Shown: positions 10,437-21,955, counted from the first letter of the stretch. The stretch is 64,000 nt of DNA from Flaveria trinervia (GCA_025506515.1 CM046452.1:46625562-46689561), one strand, 5' to 3'. Made by a program: numbers and translations. The notes: generated by a model not told the origin, from the sequence alone.

Positions 10437-11919
10437 ATGACGGACAGGACTGGATCTTTCGCTTCGTCTCACCAGGAGAGTCAAATATAGCTAGTGTGGA
10501 GAATATTGATGACGATTCTGCAAGTGAAGGAGATATAGCAGTAGAGCTCGCAATGTCAAATTCTGAAGATACTGCAAATGTGGTCAACTTCCTGCCTGAA
10601 GAAGAAAATCTCTGCAAATGCATCATCATCTGAACCATCAGAACCAGAGACAACCGAGCCAGCACTCATGGCTGATTCTTCTTCTACCTCCCAGGTAAGT
10701 ACTACTGACCAACTGTTTAATATCATGCTTGCTTCGAATTTAATAAATTTAGAGAAGTTATAGATTCAAAATTTACTAGGCTATTAGATCATAATGATAG
10801 CTTAGTAAAGGATCTAGAACTGTGCATAGAAGCTAATAAGTATTGAAACAAAACGAGCACAGTTACAAGGAAAAGATAGACCTGTTAATAAACAGCTTAG
10901 GAAATGAGGTAGTTGCCTTTAACCAAGCAAATGACATTAGGTACTATCTGAACACTCTTGAGGACACTAAGAAGCAAAAGCAGTTTTAGAAGTGAAGTCA
11001 ACTCAATAAAACAAAAACTGCATAGTTGGACAAGCTCATCATACATTGTCCAACACTTAGTAAGAGAGAGAAATAATGGGAGGGACTGGGATACAAAGTG
11101 GTTCCACCACCACCTGAGACCTTGATGGACACCAAAAGTAAACCAATTAACATAACCCTATCAAGGACACGTGGTGTCTACTCCTCTTGTTAGCGATCCG
11201 GATTCCATAAGTAAATCAAGTGAATCCAACCCTAAACAAAAGAGCCACTTCAAAGGCAATAGGAAAGATGCCTTGTGTTAACCTGGAAAAAGAATTCGAA
11301 GGGTTCTTAAAGTCAAGTCAAACAAGTCAAACAAGTACCTAAAAAGATGATAAAATCTACTCATCATGTGCATCATGTCACAGTCCAGGGAAACAAGAGA
11401 TTAAAGATGTAACCAGGTAAAATAATTAATTTTGTAAAACCAACTCATACATCTAACAAAGTAGTGCCTCAGTCCAAATACAATAAGGTTGACCATGTGA
11501 CAAGTATATCTCCCCAAAACAAATAAACCGTAAAGTCAAAGTAGATCCTGCTATAATTGTGGAGAGTATGGTCACATAGCGTCTCCCTGTCCTTATTACT
11601 AGACATCAAGGAGAAAGTTGAAATTTCTACATCTAGATCAAGATCTTTTAAGAGGAACTCAGTGATGCCTCCTAAAAGAGATTATGAACCCAAAGTTCAA
11701 TCCATCAGCCAGTCGTCTGTTTATCACAAACAGGCCTTACACATCTGGATTATGGAAAGAAAAACCTCCTCAGTGCTGAAATAAGAACACACAGAATTCT
11801 GATCAATCCTTAACCTCAAAGGGTCAGTGGTGAGTTTTTTATATGTGATGCCTCAGGGAAACCCAAGCCAGTTAAGGCTTGGGTTCCTGACATGACTAAT
11901 CTTTTTCATTGATTGTGCA
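10437..11919 (+). pseudogene. Element D gag remnant lacking the core domain
   Basis: The ATG at 10437 opens a short frame (MTDRTGSF) that stops after about 18 codons. What follows resembles only the C-terminal half of gag: an acidic Ser/Glu stretch (10480-10700), a charged coiled-coil-like part (10800-11050) and a zinc knuckle at 11549-11590 (CYNCGEYGHIASPC, C-X2-C-X4-H-X4-C). The LWDALK/ETMTQQ-type core and the first zinc knuckle found in A, C, F and G are absent, suggesting an internal deletion of several hundred bases. Frame is broken at many points. Confidence 0.7.
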
Positions 11920-12190
11920 GGGGTGTCGCTATAGTTCTGAGACTAACATGTGGATAGTGATAGCGGAGCATCCAGGCACATGACAGGAATAGAGCTCTCT
12001 TATCAAATGTCAGACAAATTAAAGGAGGGCATTTTCATTTGCTGAAACAAAGGCAGGTACATCACAGCCTAAGGAAAAGTGGAAATGAGAGTTAAGTTTC
12101 ATAAGGTAAACTATGTCCAACAACTTCAAATAACTTACTTTTCATTTCTCAAATCTTGATAAAGGATTCAAGGTAGTTTTTGACAACAAA
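11920..12190 (+). pseudogene. Element D aspartic protease, active site frameshifted
   Basis: The region reads NMWIV, then a missing base (about 11955) replaces the expected DSGAS with VIAEH. The downstream RHMTG-like codons are visible only in another frame, where they meet a TGA. The position before integrase and the GNRALLSN-like remnant identify it as the copia protease. It cannot be active. Confidence 0.7.
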
Positions 12191-13787
12191 GTGTTATGTT
12201 CTAAAGAAGGACTACGTGATTCGGAGGATCAGATCCTAATGTCCGCTTCTAGATATAATGATCTTTATGTTTTGGATCTCTCAAAGGCATCCACAAGGAT
12301 AGTGAAGTCCAGTGTTTCTTGTCCAAAGCTACTGAGAGAATCCACTCCTGGCATAGGAGAATGGACACATAAATCCGAGAAAAATGAATCACTTGATTCA
12401 AATGATCTTGTGAGAGGAGTAAATGTCAAAAACTTTCAACTCCCGAATTTTGTGTTGCATGCAAAAATGGCAAACAGACGAAGAAATCTCATAAGGAAAA
12501 GAAAGTTCATTCTATAGAACTTCCACTTGAGCTTCTTCACATGGATCTGTTTGGTCCAGTCAGTACAACAAGCATCGCTGGCGACTTGTATTGCTATGTA
12601 GTTACTAATGACTACTCAAGGTTCTCTTGGGTAATGTTTCTGAAATCCAAATCTGAAACATTTGAATCCTTCAAAGAATTGGTAACTACACTGGAATCCC
12701 TATACAAGCTGAAGGTAAGACAGGTGCGCTCAGACAACGGAACCGAGTTCAAGAATCAAATGATGGAGGACTATTGCAAGGAAAAGGGAATTATGCATCA
12801 ATTTACCTGGCTTATACCCCTCAGATGAATGGCGTTGCTGAATGGAAGAACCGCAGCTTGATAGAGACGGCACGGACTATGCTTGCAGACTCGAAACTGC
12901 CTATACAATTTGGAATGAAGCAGTGGCAAATGCATGCTATACTATTAATCGAGTTCTGATAGTAAAACGCCATGGAAAAACGTGCTATAAGTTATTACAA
13001 CGACGTAAACCTAACTTGGAATATCTCAAGCGGTTTGGTGCTCCGTGCACCCTGCTGAAAAAGTCTCAGGAGGGAAAATTCAGTGAGAAGGTTGATGAAG
13101 GATCTTCTTAGGATACAACATACCGAACAAGAGAGTTTACAACAACTCAACAGGTCAAGTAGAGGTGTGGTGTAATGTTGATGTTTAAAGATATATCACA
13201 CCTCCTGCTGGAAAAGGGTCTGCTTACTTCTTCGACTATAATGGTTTCTTCAAGTCCTTCAACATATCTTTTTCTTCATCAGAAGACGAGCTGGCTAACA
13301 AGATGATGTATGATGTCTTGAACACACCGTCTCAAGATTCAACAATTCATGATCCTACCAACTCAGGGGGAGCAGTGGATATGAGTGACTCCTCCTCTGA
13401 TGAAGAAAATGAAGAAAATGATCAACTCAACCAGGATGTACAGGTTCCGACTACCACAAGTTCACAAGCATTGGCTAGTGATGCTTCTAAACCATCAGAA
13501 CCTCAGACTCCTATCTCCTCAGATCCAGAACCAAATGGTCATAATCTTGACTCTGAGGTGGTTGTTTTGACAACTCCTGGCTCACATCTAAGCGTCTATC
13601 ATCATTTGGATAATATTATAGGAGATGTGAGATCAGGGGTTTAGACTAGAAATCAGCTGTACTCTGTTGATTATGCCTCTGTGATGGAAAAAGGATACCT
13701 TCATGATGGTGCATACCGCTGCTTTGTGTCTCAGTTTGAGCCAAAGTATGTTAGTGAACACTAAATGATGAGGCTTGGGTTAGTGCA
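12191..13787 (+). pseudogene. Element D integrase plus linker
   Basis: 12191-12517 corresponds to the integrase N-terminus. Its zinc-binding cysteines are only partly readable after frameshift. 12541-12828 holds the core with the first Asp in HMDLFGPV and the second Asp in RSDNGTEF. The Glu motif follows in a shifted frame near 12830-12850 as NGVAEWKN (Arg to Trp next to the Glu). 13303-13644 is an acidic Ser/Asp/Glu linker as in other copia polyproteins, ending at the start of RT. At least five frame breaks. Confidence 0.85.
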
Positions 13788-14800
13788 ATGCTAGAAGAAC
13801 TTCTTCAGTTTAAGAAGTTAGGTGTATGGACACTAGTGGATAGACCTAAAGGTGCTAAAGTCATTGGTACCAAATGGGTTTTGAAATGTAATAAAGATGA
13901 TCAGGGAGTGATCATCAGAAACAAGGCTCAGCTTGTTGTTCAGGGTTTTCTACAAGTTGAAGGTATCGACTACAATGAAGTATTTGCACCAGCGGCAAGG
14001 ATGGAAGCTATCCGCATCTTCCTTGCCTATGCATCTTATATGCAAATCAAAGTCTATCAGCTAGATGTTAAGAGTGCGTTCCTTCACTGTGAAATCAGAG
14101 AAACAGTGTATGTCAGTCGACCCGAGCGATTTGAAAATCCATATCATCGGGATAGAGTTTACAAACTCGACAAGGTTCTATACGGGCTTCATCAAGCTCC
14201 ACGGGCTTGGTATGAGAAACTCTCGACTCATCTTGTGAAACACGGATTTCGCAGGGGAGTCATTGACTGCACACTGTTTATCAAAGAAAAAGATGGAGAC
14301 TTACTGCTAGTACAGATCTGTGTAGATGATATAATCTTCTGTTCAAAGAACGAAGAATTATGCAAAGAATTTGAAGCAGTAATGAAGGCTGAGTTTGAGA
14401 TGAGTGCCATGGGGGAGATGAAGTTCTTTCTCGGGTTACAAGTAGATCAGACACCAAATGGAATCTTCTTACATCAGACCAAGTATGTAGGAGATATTCT
14501 CAGTCGGTTTGACATGGAGAATGCTTCCATAGCTGGCACTCCACTAGCTACAAACCATGATGTAGCACCCGATGAGAACGGTGATCTGGTAGATGCCACT
14601 ATGTACCGCGGGATGATTGGAACTCTCATGTATCTCACTGCCTCCAGACCAGATATCATGTATGCGACATGTTTATGCTCGCGATATCAGGCAAAGCCTA
14701 AGGTGAATCATCTAATTGGGGTCAAAAGGATATTTCGTTATCTGAAGGGCACACCCACACTTGGATTGTGGTACCCTCATGATGATGACTTTGAACTTAC
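13788..14800 (+). pseudogene. Element D reverse transcriptase, long open frame
   Basis: A 359-codon frame covers the whole copia RT, the best preserved coding stretch of this element. It starts in the ELLQFKKLGVWTLV segment. The region KVYQLDVKSAFLHCEI contains the first catalytic Asp. The YVDD box (14319-14330) reads CVDD, that is Tyr to Cys before intact Asp-Asp. The segment MSAMGEMKFFLGLQV and the DIMYATC segment follow. The Tyr-to-Cys change is unusual because this residue stacks near the primer end in RTs. Upstream frames are broken, so no full polyprotein is made. Confidence 0.9.
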
Positions 14801-15307
14801 AGCGTATAGTGACTCGGATTACGGCGGCTGCAAGATGAACTACAAGTCTACATCAGCAGGGTGTTAGTTCTTTGGAGAAGATTGGTAACCTGGCAGTGTA
14901 AGAAGCAGACCTCGGTTGTCTTGTTAACCTGTGAAGCGGAATACGTTGTTGCTGCAAGCTGCTGTTCCCAAATCATATGGATTCAACAGCAAATACGGGA
15001 TTACGGTTTGCATTTCACTTCTACTCCTATATTTGTTGATAACTCTGATGCGATTGTAGTCACTAAGAACCCGGTCCAACATCCTAAGACCAAACACATC
15101 GGAATCAAATATCACTTCATGCGTGACTGTTTTGAAAAGAACATAATCGATGTGATAAATATAAACACTGATTTTCAACGCGCTAACCTCTATACAAAGG
15201 CTTTTGATAAACCATGTTTTCTGTATCTGTTAGAGGTCAATGGTGTTAAAAAGAAAAGTGAGGTCATCCTGAAGATGACCATGTATAGTCCGATGCGTTG
15301 CGTCTAG
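14801..15307 (+). pseudogene. Element D RNase H
   Basis: Begins at the TAYSDSDYGGC catalytic segment in the RT frame. A TAG at 14865-14867 replaces the usual Gln after GC, and one base is missing just after it (about 14878), so the rest continues in another frame (CEAEYVVAASCCSQ with the catalytic Glu, then NPVQHPKTKHIGI). It ends at a TAG at 15305-15307, the end of pol. Confidence 0.88.
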
Positions 15308-16012
15308 TTTCTCTTAAAATTTCTTTGCTTATAGTGTTCTTTACGTTTAATTCTCTTGTTTTGTTTAATGTTATTTCATTAATTACACTTAGTGTCGGTT
15401 CTTGCTCATTAAAATTCTAAAACGCAAATCCTTAGAGGTTTTAGTATTTTACGGGGAGAATAGGTATGTTGAGAAAAAACAAGGGAAAAGGAGAGGCAAG
15501 CTGATAATAAATAATATCGTACGTGTGATACAGATTTAATGTGTGGAATATGATAGTACATAGGTGCAAACCATTTGGGACTTTGAAAATCAAAATTGTA
15601 AAAGATGCAAAGTTCAAGTATAAGTCTGAGTAGTCTGAGCAATGTAAAAGGAAATATGATAGTTAAGCTAGCTACTTCTAAGGTAACACAAAGAAAGTAG
15701 ACCTAGAGGTTGCTAGACGACAGCTGATATGTCGGTAGATTCAACACAATAGATGACTAGACCGTTTGGTGATCTCAATATTAAACTAAAATGTTTGACT
15801 AGCTGTGGGAAACACCTTATCCCTGGTTAACACAATCAACAAGATTCCAATAAGGGGTGACGAGCACAATAAAGCCATAAAAGTGTGCGTAAGACCAAAG
15901 CATGAGCAAAAGCACATAAAAAATGAAAATACAATCAAGCTAATAACCTAGGTTGTTGGTGAGATTTGTGCTAAAAGAAGAAAAATTGCTCAAACAAGAA
16001 GATAGATTATGT

Positions 16013-16121
16013 GCCTCTCTGTTGTGCGGTGGCACTGACCTGAGGATAAGCATAACCTATATATTCTAGAACTCATTGTTGTTTGCCGCCTCTCTGCTGT
16101 GCGATGGCACTGACCTGAGGA
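16013..16121 (+). repeat. 34-bp direct repeat in family-D spacer
   Basis: Two near-identical copies starting GCCTCTCTG and ending CTGACCTGAGGA, 75 bp apart start to start. The same pair with the same spacing is present in E (8512 and 8586), so it predates the two insertions. Confidence 0.8.
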
Positions 16122-16709
16122 CTGGCTTCTCTTTGAAAATTCTATGAATAGTCGCTTCTTGAACACTACCCTAAGACCGCTCAAAAATCTCCTGAGGAAT
16201 GTTGATTACCATATAAGTGTGGGAGTCACAAATGCTTGTTGAAATAAACAAACCTCAAAACGATCACCGAACTGTGTTGAAAGTCTGTGTATGGATTTAA
16301 GAGGACAAGTATACTGACAATCACTGTGGCAACAATTCTTGAAAGTTCAAATCAGTGTGGAGACCTAAGCGTACTAGTATGATTTCCTAAATTTGCTAAA
16401 TGACTCTAGATGAAAAACAAGAATAGAGCATCAAAGGTTTTAGCTAACCGGTCTCAAATGATTTGAATATCATGTATGATTCCAGCTTGAATTAGTCCAT
16501 GTATGGTTTGAAAGCTTGAGGCTGCCCTCTCAGAAGAATTTTTCCCTAGAGTTACATCTTAGGAATTAACCCTCACAAAAACACAAAAACATATATTAGT
16601 GTAATTTTCAGTGTTATTTCTTTTATGTAAGTACAAAGTTAGTGTATTTCAGTTTTGTGTAGTATCGGACTATGTCATGGAAGTTGATAAGGGACCTTAC
16701 CATTGAAAA

Positions 16710-16841
16710 GGTCACGTCTGAGGTGACCACACGTGCTTTCAAGTAAATGGGTCACGTCTGAGGTGACAAAAAGTTTTAAAAAGATCACGTCTGAGGTGAT
16801 CTAAAGGTTTTAAGTCTAAAATGATCATGTCTGAGATGATC
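16710..16841 (+). repeat. Array of four hairpins with constant GTCTGAG loop (element D)
   Basis: Four 19-base units at 16710-16728, 16750-16768, 16783-16801 and 16823-16841. Each has the loop GTCTGAG. The 6-bp arms are GGTCAC/GTGACC, GGTCAC/GTGACA, GATCAC/GTGATC and GATCAT/ATGATC. Where one arm changes, the other usually changes to keep pairing. Spacing is roughly 20-40 bases. E has the same four. Confidence 0.8.
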
Positions 16842-17059
16842 AAATGTTCATAATATTAAATTAACAGGTTAAAAGGGTTTTAAAGTCAATGGTCATAAAG
16901 TAAGGAAAATGTCAAGTGTATGTGACCCATTAGCACGACTGGACCTTGAGTATGGACCAATCATGAGAATGGACCATACTCATGCATTAAATAGCCAAAT
17001 GGACATGAGTATGGACCATTCAACGAATGACTTATACAAATAAGCCATTCGGCCGATTG

Positions 17060-17349
17060 AGAGTGGGCGAATGAACAAGTCGTGCGACTGAACTCTAGTC
17101 GGACGACTGAAGGTGAGTAACTGATCCAATCGCATGATTGAGGTCCATTCGCCCGAATGAAATGAGTGAATGAGTCCAGTTGTACGATTGAATCCAACTT
17201 TAGTATAAATAGAGGGTGAGTCAGTCGTAGAGACTCATCACTCCCAAATCAACCCTAATTCGCACGACTGTCGTTACTCTGCCAAATTTTCACTAGATCT
17301 TTCTATACCACTAATTCTTGTGCAGTGACGATTTCCACTGACTATATAG
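17060..17349 (+). promoter_or_regulatory. Element D predicted ORF3 promoter and first exon
   Basis: Copies of the CGCACGACTGA-type motif (about 17060-17190), the same motif as in the LTR, precede a TATAAATAG box at 17204-17212. A likely donor splice site AG|GTAC follows at 17349/17350, exactly 137 bp after the TATA box. The same 137-bp distance separates TATA and donor in E. This gives a noncoding first exon of roughly 100 bases. Prediction only; no transcript evidence. Confidence 0.6.
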
Positions 17350-17907
17350 GTACAATGCGGTTCAATCCAACCATCTCTCATTCAATTTGACTGCAAAATC
17401 AACAAGTTCGGTCCAAACCAAGAACCGAGACTTGTTTGACAAAATAACCCAATTAATTCAAGCAATCAACTGAAATTAATGCTATTATGTGCTAAGTGTA
17501 ATGATTGCGGGTCCAATGAACCAAAACACGACATCTAATCATAAGAATTGGTCAAAATTTGAATTTGAATTGAACAGCAGTCTGTCATGCGAATGGACAG
17601 GTTGATGAAATTCAGTCGCACGACTGAGTAGTGCGAATGGCTAAACTGCACGACTGAACCACACGTATGAGTTCAGTAGCATGACTGATATACACGAATG
17701 AGTGTACATACGTATGAGCTTAGTCGCATGACAAGTCATATGTATGAGGTAAGTCGCACGATTGGATTTCAGTCGCACTACTCATTCGCATGACTAGATC
17801 TCAGTCGCATAGTCTCATTCGCACGACAGATCAAAAGAAATATTTACAAGTCCAAGTGATTCAAGATTTTCTTATTCAACGGATACTAACGTTTTCTTTT
17901 GTAACAG
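17350..17907 (+). other. Element D predicted intron 1 (leader intron of ORF3)
   Basis: A strong acceptor lies immediately before the ORF3 ATG: branch-point-like TACTAAC at 17884-17890, a T-rich tract, then ACAG ending at 17907. Donor candidate GTACAA at 17350. The intron body holds more CGCACGACTGA motifs (17610-17830). The homologous intron in E (35036-35605) is almost the same length. Confidence 0.6.
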
Positions 17908-19834
17908 ATGACGAGTCGGTGGACAATGAGCACCAAGCACAATATCTATGCTTATCTGGATCAGTCATCCAGACATGCACCTGACTTTGCTGGAATTATC
18001 TCATTTCTTAGACGCTCAAGGATCTCTCACGCAATCTCAACTCCATGCACACCATACCGGTCTATTCAGCAGGCCTTCTGGGAAGGTGCTGTAGTTGATA
18101 GAACATCATAGCCTCATCGAATCTGTAGTTCGATATTTGGAGAGGCCATTGAGATCTCTGAGGAAGATCTCAGGATAGTGTTGCAGCTTGGGGATGATGC
18201 TGAATGTCCCACACGACTACACCCCCTGACTGTTAGAGGCTGCTTCCTGCGGGCCAAGTACGCTAGGGACATCAATGCAGGGGTGCTCAACAAGAGCAAC
18301 CTGTGTCCCCAGTTCAAGTACCTTGCGCACGTACTGCTTAAGTGCTTAGTGTCTCAGAAAGGAGGTTTTGATGAACTGTCCGATCAGATCCAGAACGCAT
18401 ATGCTGCACTGGTGTTGAACCATCCGTTCAGCTTCTCCAGGATGATATTCACCTACTTGGTGGAGAACATTGAGGGTAAAGGGAAGGAGGGCTTCTGCAT
18501 GTACCCTCGCTTTATGCAGATGATTATAGACCAGAAGCTCCCTTCCTTGCCGAAGGAGAAGGAAGACGCGGTGGTACTTGAGGTAATGGACGATACCACT
18601 TTGGGCAGGATGAAGGTTTATAGGGGGAAGCAGTAAAGCCCCCTGTGAGGAGATTATTTGGGCATTTGGCCCGGGAAGACTACGTGGTGCCGGCTAGGCG
18701 TAAATGGCATCACGTTGATAGTGAATCTGAAGAAGAGCAGATACAGCTCCCTGATGATGACTCCGATGATGATAGCGGAGATGCTGGAGATGAAGGACCC
18801 ACTCAACAAAGGGGTCCCACTACTGCTATTCCATCTCCAGCATCTGCCCCCACTGGAGACGGAGCAAAGACTGCTGGGTTCCACCAGGATTTCATGCCTG
18901 GTGAGGAAGAAGATGAGTCAGATGAGGAGCCGCTGACTCGCACTATGGAAGTAAAGTCGTTCCCACAGAAGAGGGCTCCGGCGGTTAGTGAACGCCCAGG
19001 CGGATTGGGAGAGACCACTTACTTAGACTCCTGATCTGCCAGGCCGCACTATAGGGGGAGCATCCACCTCGACTGGATCGATGTAGAAGCGGATGGCTCA
19101 GCCCCATGGCTTGAAAAGGAAGAAACGCAGAATCACCTTTATCACCACCACAGCCACCACCACTACCACCATTCCACCTACCATCACTACCACCCTTCCA
19201 TCCACCACCACATCATTCACACCTACATCACCACCACCATCATCTATACCGCCTCCAATCTTCACCATAGTCACCACCACCACTAGTCATCCTACAGCAC
19301 CATCCTCTTTCTCTCCATATCCATCAGGATTGCCTCTGCCTCCCAGTGGGGTAGAGGAACAACTCTCAGCACTCAATCGAATGGTGCTAAGACTGTTAGC
19401 AGCAGATGAAGAGAAGACCAATCAGATAAGACAGTTGGTAGATCTAACCACTGTCTAATCTCAGCAGCTCACTCATCAGGCTCGATTGATTGATGAGCAG
19501 GCACATTGGATGTCTCAGCTCTAGGAGCAACACGCCAAAAGAATTGAGGAGCTGGAGGCTGCAAACAAATCTCTGCAGCTAAAACTCAAAGGGTCCAAAG
19601 AAGAGCCCTTAAAGATAGGAGAAGGTGATGGAGATGATGAAGCTGATGATGATAGTGATGATGATGATGATGGTAATGATCATTATGGTCCTACTGATGT
19701 TAGTGATGATGATGATGACGACTCTTTAGCTGCAGGTGCCACATCAGCGAGTGAAAGGAGTACCAAACATACTCAAGATCCGAGTGCCTCCTCATCCAAC
19801 CCGGCAGCAGAAGAGCCAATGATCCAGGACAAGA
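17908..19834 (+). pseudogene. Element D ORF3, main coding exon
   Basis: ATG at 17908 directly after the acceptor. The first 243 codons (to 18636) are in one frame with a single TAG at 18109-18111. This N-terminal domain contains FWEGA, LTVRGCFLRAKY and FSFSRMIF...MYPRFMQMII, resembling the NFSEIIF...YPRFIM part of family-S ORF3. A missing base near 18633 shifts the frame. Then follow an acidic region, a Thr/Pro-rich tract coded by CCACCA-like repeats (19140-19290), a heptad-rich coil (19460-19600) and an Asp-rich tract (19624-19725). Function unknown. I recall similar plant proteins labelled putative plant transposon protein. No membrane segment seen, so an envelope role is not supported. Confidence 0.75.
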
Positions 19835-20003
19835 GTAATGCCTAGTTGGTTTATTGTTATTTAATATCTTTTGTATTCGGATTATGTATGATATTAACTA
19901 AATACATGTTTATATGTAATGTAAATAGTTATGTTTTCGATGATTATGGTTCTGTCTTGAATGTTAACTAATGATTGATATATTGAATGTTTAAATCAAG
20001 CAG
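19835..20003 (+). other. Element D predicted intron 2 in ORF3 (phase 1)
   Basis: AT-rich, with stops in the coding frame. Donor GTAATG at 19835, branch-like CTAAT near 19968, acceptor AAGCAG ending at 20003. Splicing joins AAG-A to AT-CCA, giving an uninterrupted frame into DEHDIAP. In E the matching intron is at 37571-37717, also phase 1, and also joins in frame before DEYDIAP. Confidence 0.7.
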
Positions 20004-21207
20004 ATCCAAATTATCAAAGGGATGAACATGATATTGCTCCCCTTCAACAGATCAAGACTCAACTAACCATGATTCTTGATCTGCAAGGGATTGTTAGAAG
20101 ATCAGTGAGTTACACCCCTGAAGAAGGGGAAATAATTCATGATCTTACTAATGAGAAACTGGCAGAAATGTTCAAGCTCAATCCTGATGAGATTGTAAAA
20201 GATGCTCCAACTGTGCAAACAGAGAGTGACGATGAGCTTCAGGATGTCGATGAGATTAAGATAAAAGATGTCACTGCTCAACACTATCCTGAGTACACTG
20301 ACAAGAAGGGAACTGCCATTCCCAATCTGGGAGACACTCTTGTCAGTGACACTTTTGCGACTCTGGACAGGATGGAGAAAGAGTCAGAAAAGGACAAAGA
20401 GAGGGCCCAAGCCTCAAACGTCGATGTCAAAATCAAAAAGGCTGAATAGGCAGCATGTTTTGAAGAAATCAAAGCCCAATGCAAAGCTACAACATCAACT
20501 GTCTACACCAAACTGTATAAGGTCAAGAAACATCAAAAGGTGGCAGGCAGGATCATCGCATGGGCACATTTTGCAGACCTCATATTTACACGGTTAAATG
20601 TGAGAAGGGAATAGAGTACTTAGATTTCCACAAGATCTGAAGACTCTTTCAGGTTTTGAGCTCAACCAGTTAGCTATGTTAAACTTGCTATATGCTGACC
20701 CTCGTAAGATGTCAGGCTGGTTTGAAGCTGCTCTAAAGAGGGAGTACCATACCAGATGGGTCAACTTCAAACTTCAACAACCAACGAGGTACATCAAAAG
20801 ATCTGAAGTTGATGCCATAACTGGCAAATATAGAGTAGTACTGAAGTGGAGTCCACCACGTACAATGTCTAAAATCCCACTACGTGAGATGCCACAGGAC
20901 TTCACTGCATATTTCAAATGGTGGTACTACGATTGGAGAACAGGAGAGGCTGTAATAGTCTTGAACAGCAATGGCTCAATGGAAACCATAAGGGTGTTTG
21001 ACCCGATGTGGCTCACCAACTTGTCAGCACAAGATGTTTATACTTTATACAAGTGGCCACTGTTCTACGACCCACAGGATATTGTACAAGCTTTACAGTT
21101 CCAAAAAGTGATAAGACTCTGTTTTTTTTAGATAAACACAAGAGTTACCAAAGAAGCTAAGTACAAAACGTTTGAGGAAATCATGAAAGATTTTAGACAA
21201 TAGATAG
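20004..21207 (+). pseudogene. Element D ORF3, last exon
   Basis: After the junction the frame stays open through ILDLQGIVRRSVSYTPEEGE and an acidic/lysine-rich region to a TAG at 20447-20449. It resumes with frame changes to a conserved C-terminal part (about 20676-21131) rich in aromatic residues: MSGWFEAALKREYHTRW and FKWWYYDWRTGEAV. The C-terminal block has a counterpart in E (38390-38830). The ORF appears to end just before the polypurine tract. Unknown function. Confidence 0.7.
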
Positions 21208-21212
21208 ATCTA

Positions 21213-21226
21213 GGTCCAAGGGGAAT
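21213..21226 (+). other. Element D polypurine tract
   Basis: Purine-rich CCAAGGGGAA adjoining the 3' LTR. It primes plus-strand cDNA. E has the cleaner version CCAAGGGGGAG at the same place (38929-38939). Confidence 0.8.
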
Positions 21227-21955
21227 TTTTTATACATATATGTACCTAGATCCTGATCTGAATATAATATGTCTTACACTTATGTAACTATTGGGTACTT
21301 AATGAAATACAATGTTTGGTTGTGTTTATAATGTTTAATATTTCATTAATGAGTTGTGTAATGCATATTGACTTAATTATATACGTTTGTGATTGTTTGA
21401 AGTGTTATGCATAATGTTATAATATTGAATACACTCAAACTTGGTGAAGTGAAGTTCTCACGCATCCGACTGGACCATGCGTCCCAACAGTGGTCATGCG
21501 TCCGAATGGCCATGCGACTGAGTGTCCATGCGCCTAAATAGTTCATACGCCTGAACAACTTCATGTGTCTGACTCAGTCGCACGACTGAACACTCAGTTG
21601 TGCGAATGGATCAACCGCATGGCTCAATCGCACGAATGAACCATGCAAATGGTTCAGTCGCATGAATGAGCAACCCTAACCTATAAATACCACCTAATTC
21701 GTGGAAAAACGTAAGCATTGAATCCACTTCGACTCCAGATGTACCCTAGCCATCCAGAAGCCTCTAAGTTTGTACTCCAAGTTCATAGAACGTTGTAGAT
21801 CGATTCCTAATCGATTCTTGACATTAGATTCAATACGTTATTGTTTCTACGTGCATTCTCACTGATTGGATCACTAATCAAATAGGATTCCACACTATTT
21901 GGTTTGGTTTGACATGTTAATCAGTTGGTGTTTGGTCAAATACCAGATCCTAACA
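21227..21955 (+). repeat. Element D 3' LTR (about 729 bp)
   Basis: Near copy of 9255-10005 and ends CCTAACA before the duplicated GATCA. The leading TG has decayed to TT. TATAAATA at 21682-21689. It lacks one approximately 30-bp motif unit present in the 5' LTR. Confidence 0.92.

Larger units (their letters stand above)
15308..17059 (+). other. Element D pol-ORF3 spacer
   Basis: About 1.75 kb without a credible protein. 15308-15850 is AT-rich with no identified feature. From 15850 it aligns to E piece 1. It contains the 34-bp direct repeat (16013-16046 and 16088-16121) and the hairpin array at 16710-16841. Such a long noncoding spacer, conserved between D and E, suggests a function in RNA or in transcription of ORF3. 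That is inference. Confidence 0.7.
9255..21955 (+). mobile_element. Element D: complete-length family-D copia retrotransposon, defective
   Basis: Two LTRs of about 0.73-0.75 kb, flanked by the 5-bp duplication GATCA, enclose PBS, a gag remnant, protease, integrase, RT, RNase H, a 1.9-kb spacer, an intron-containing ORF3 and a PPT. The 12.7-kb length is large for copia because of spacer and ORF3. The main gag core seems deleted, so even an ancestral version of this copy may have needed a helper. Stops and frameshifts occur throughout. It sits inside a member of its own family (E). Confidence 0.92.

Noticed and set aside
18803..19283. Minus-strand Val/Gly-rich ORFs (also 36773-36997)
   Set aside because: Antisense of the Thr/Pro CCACCA-type repeats in ORF3.
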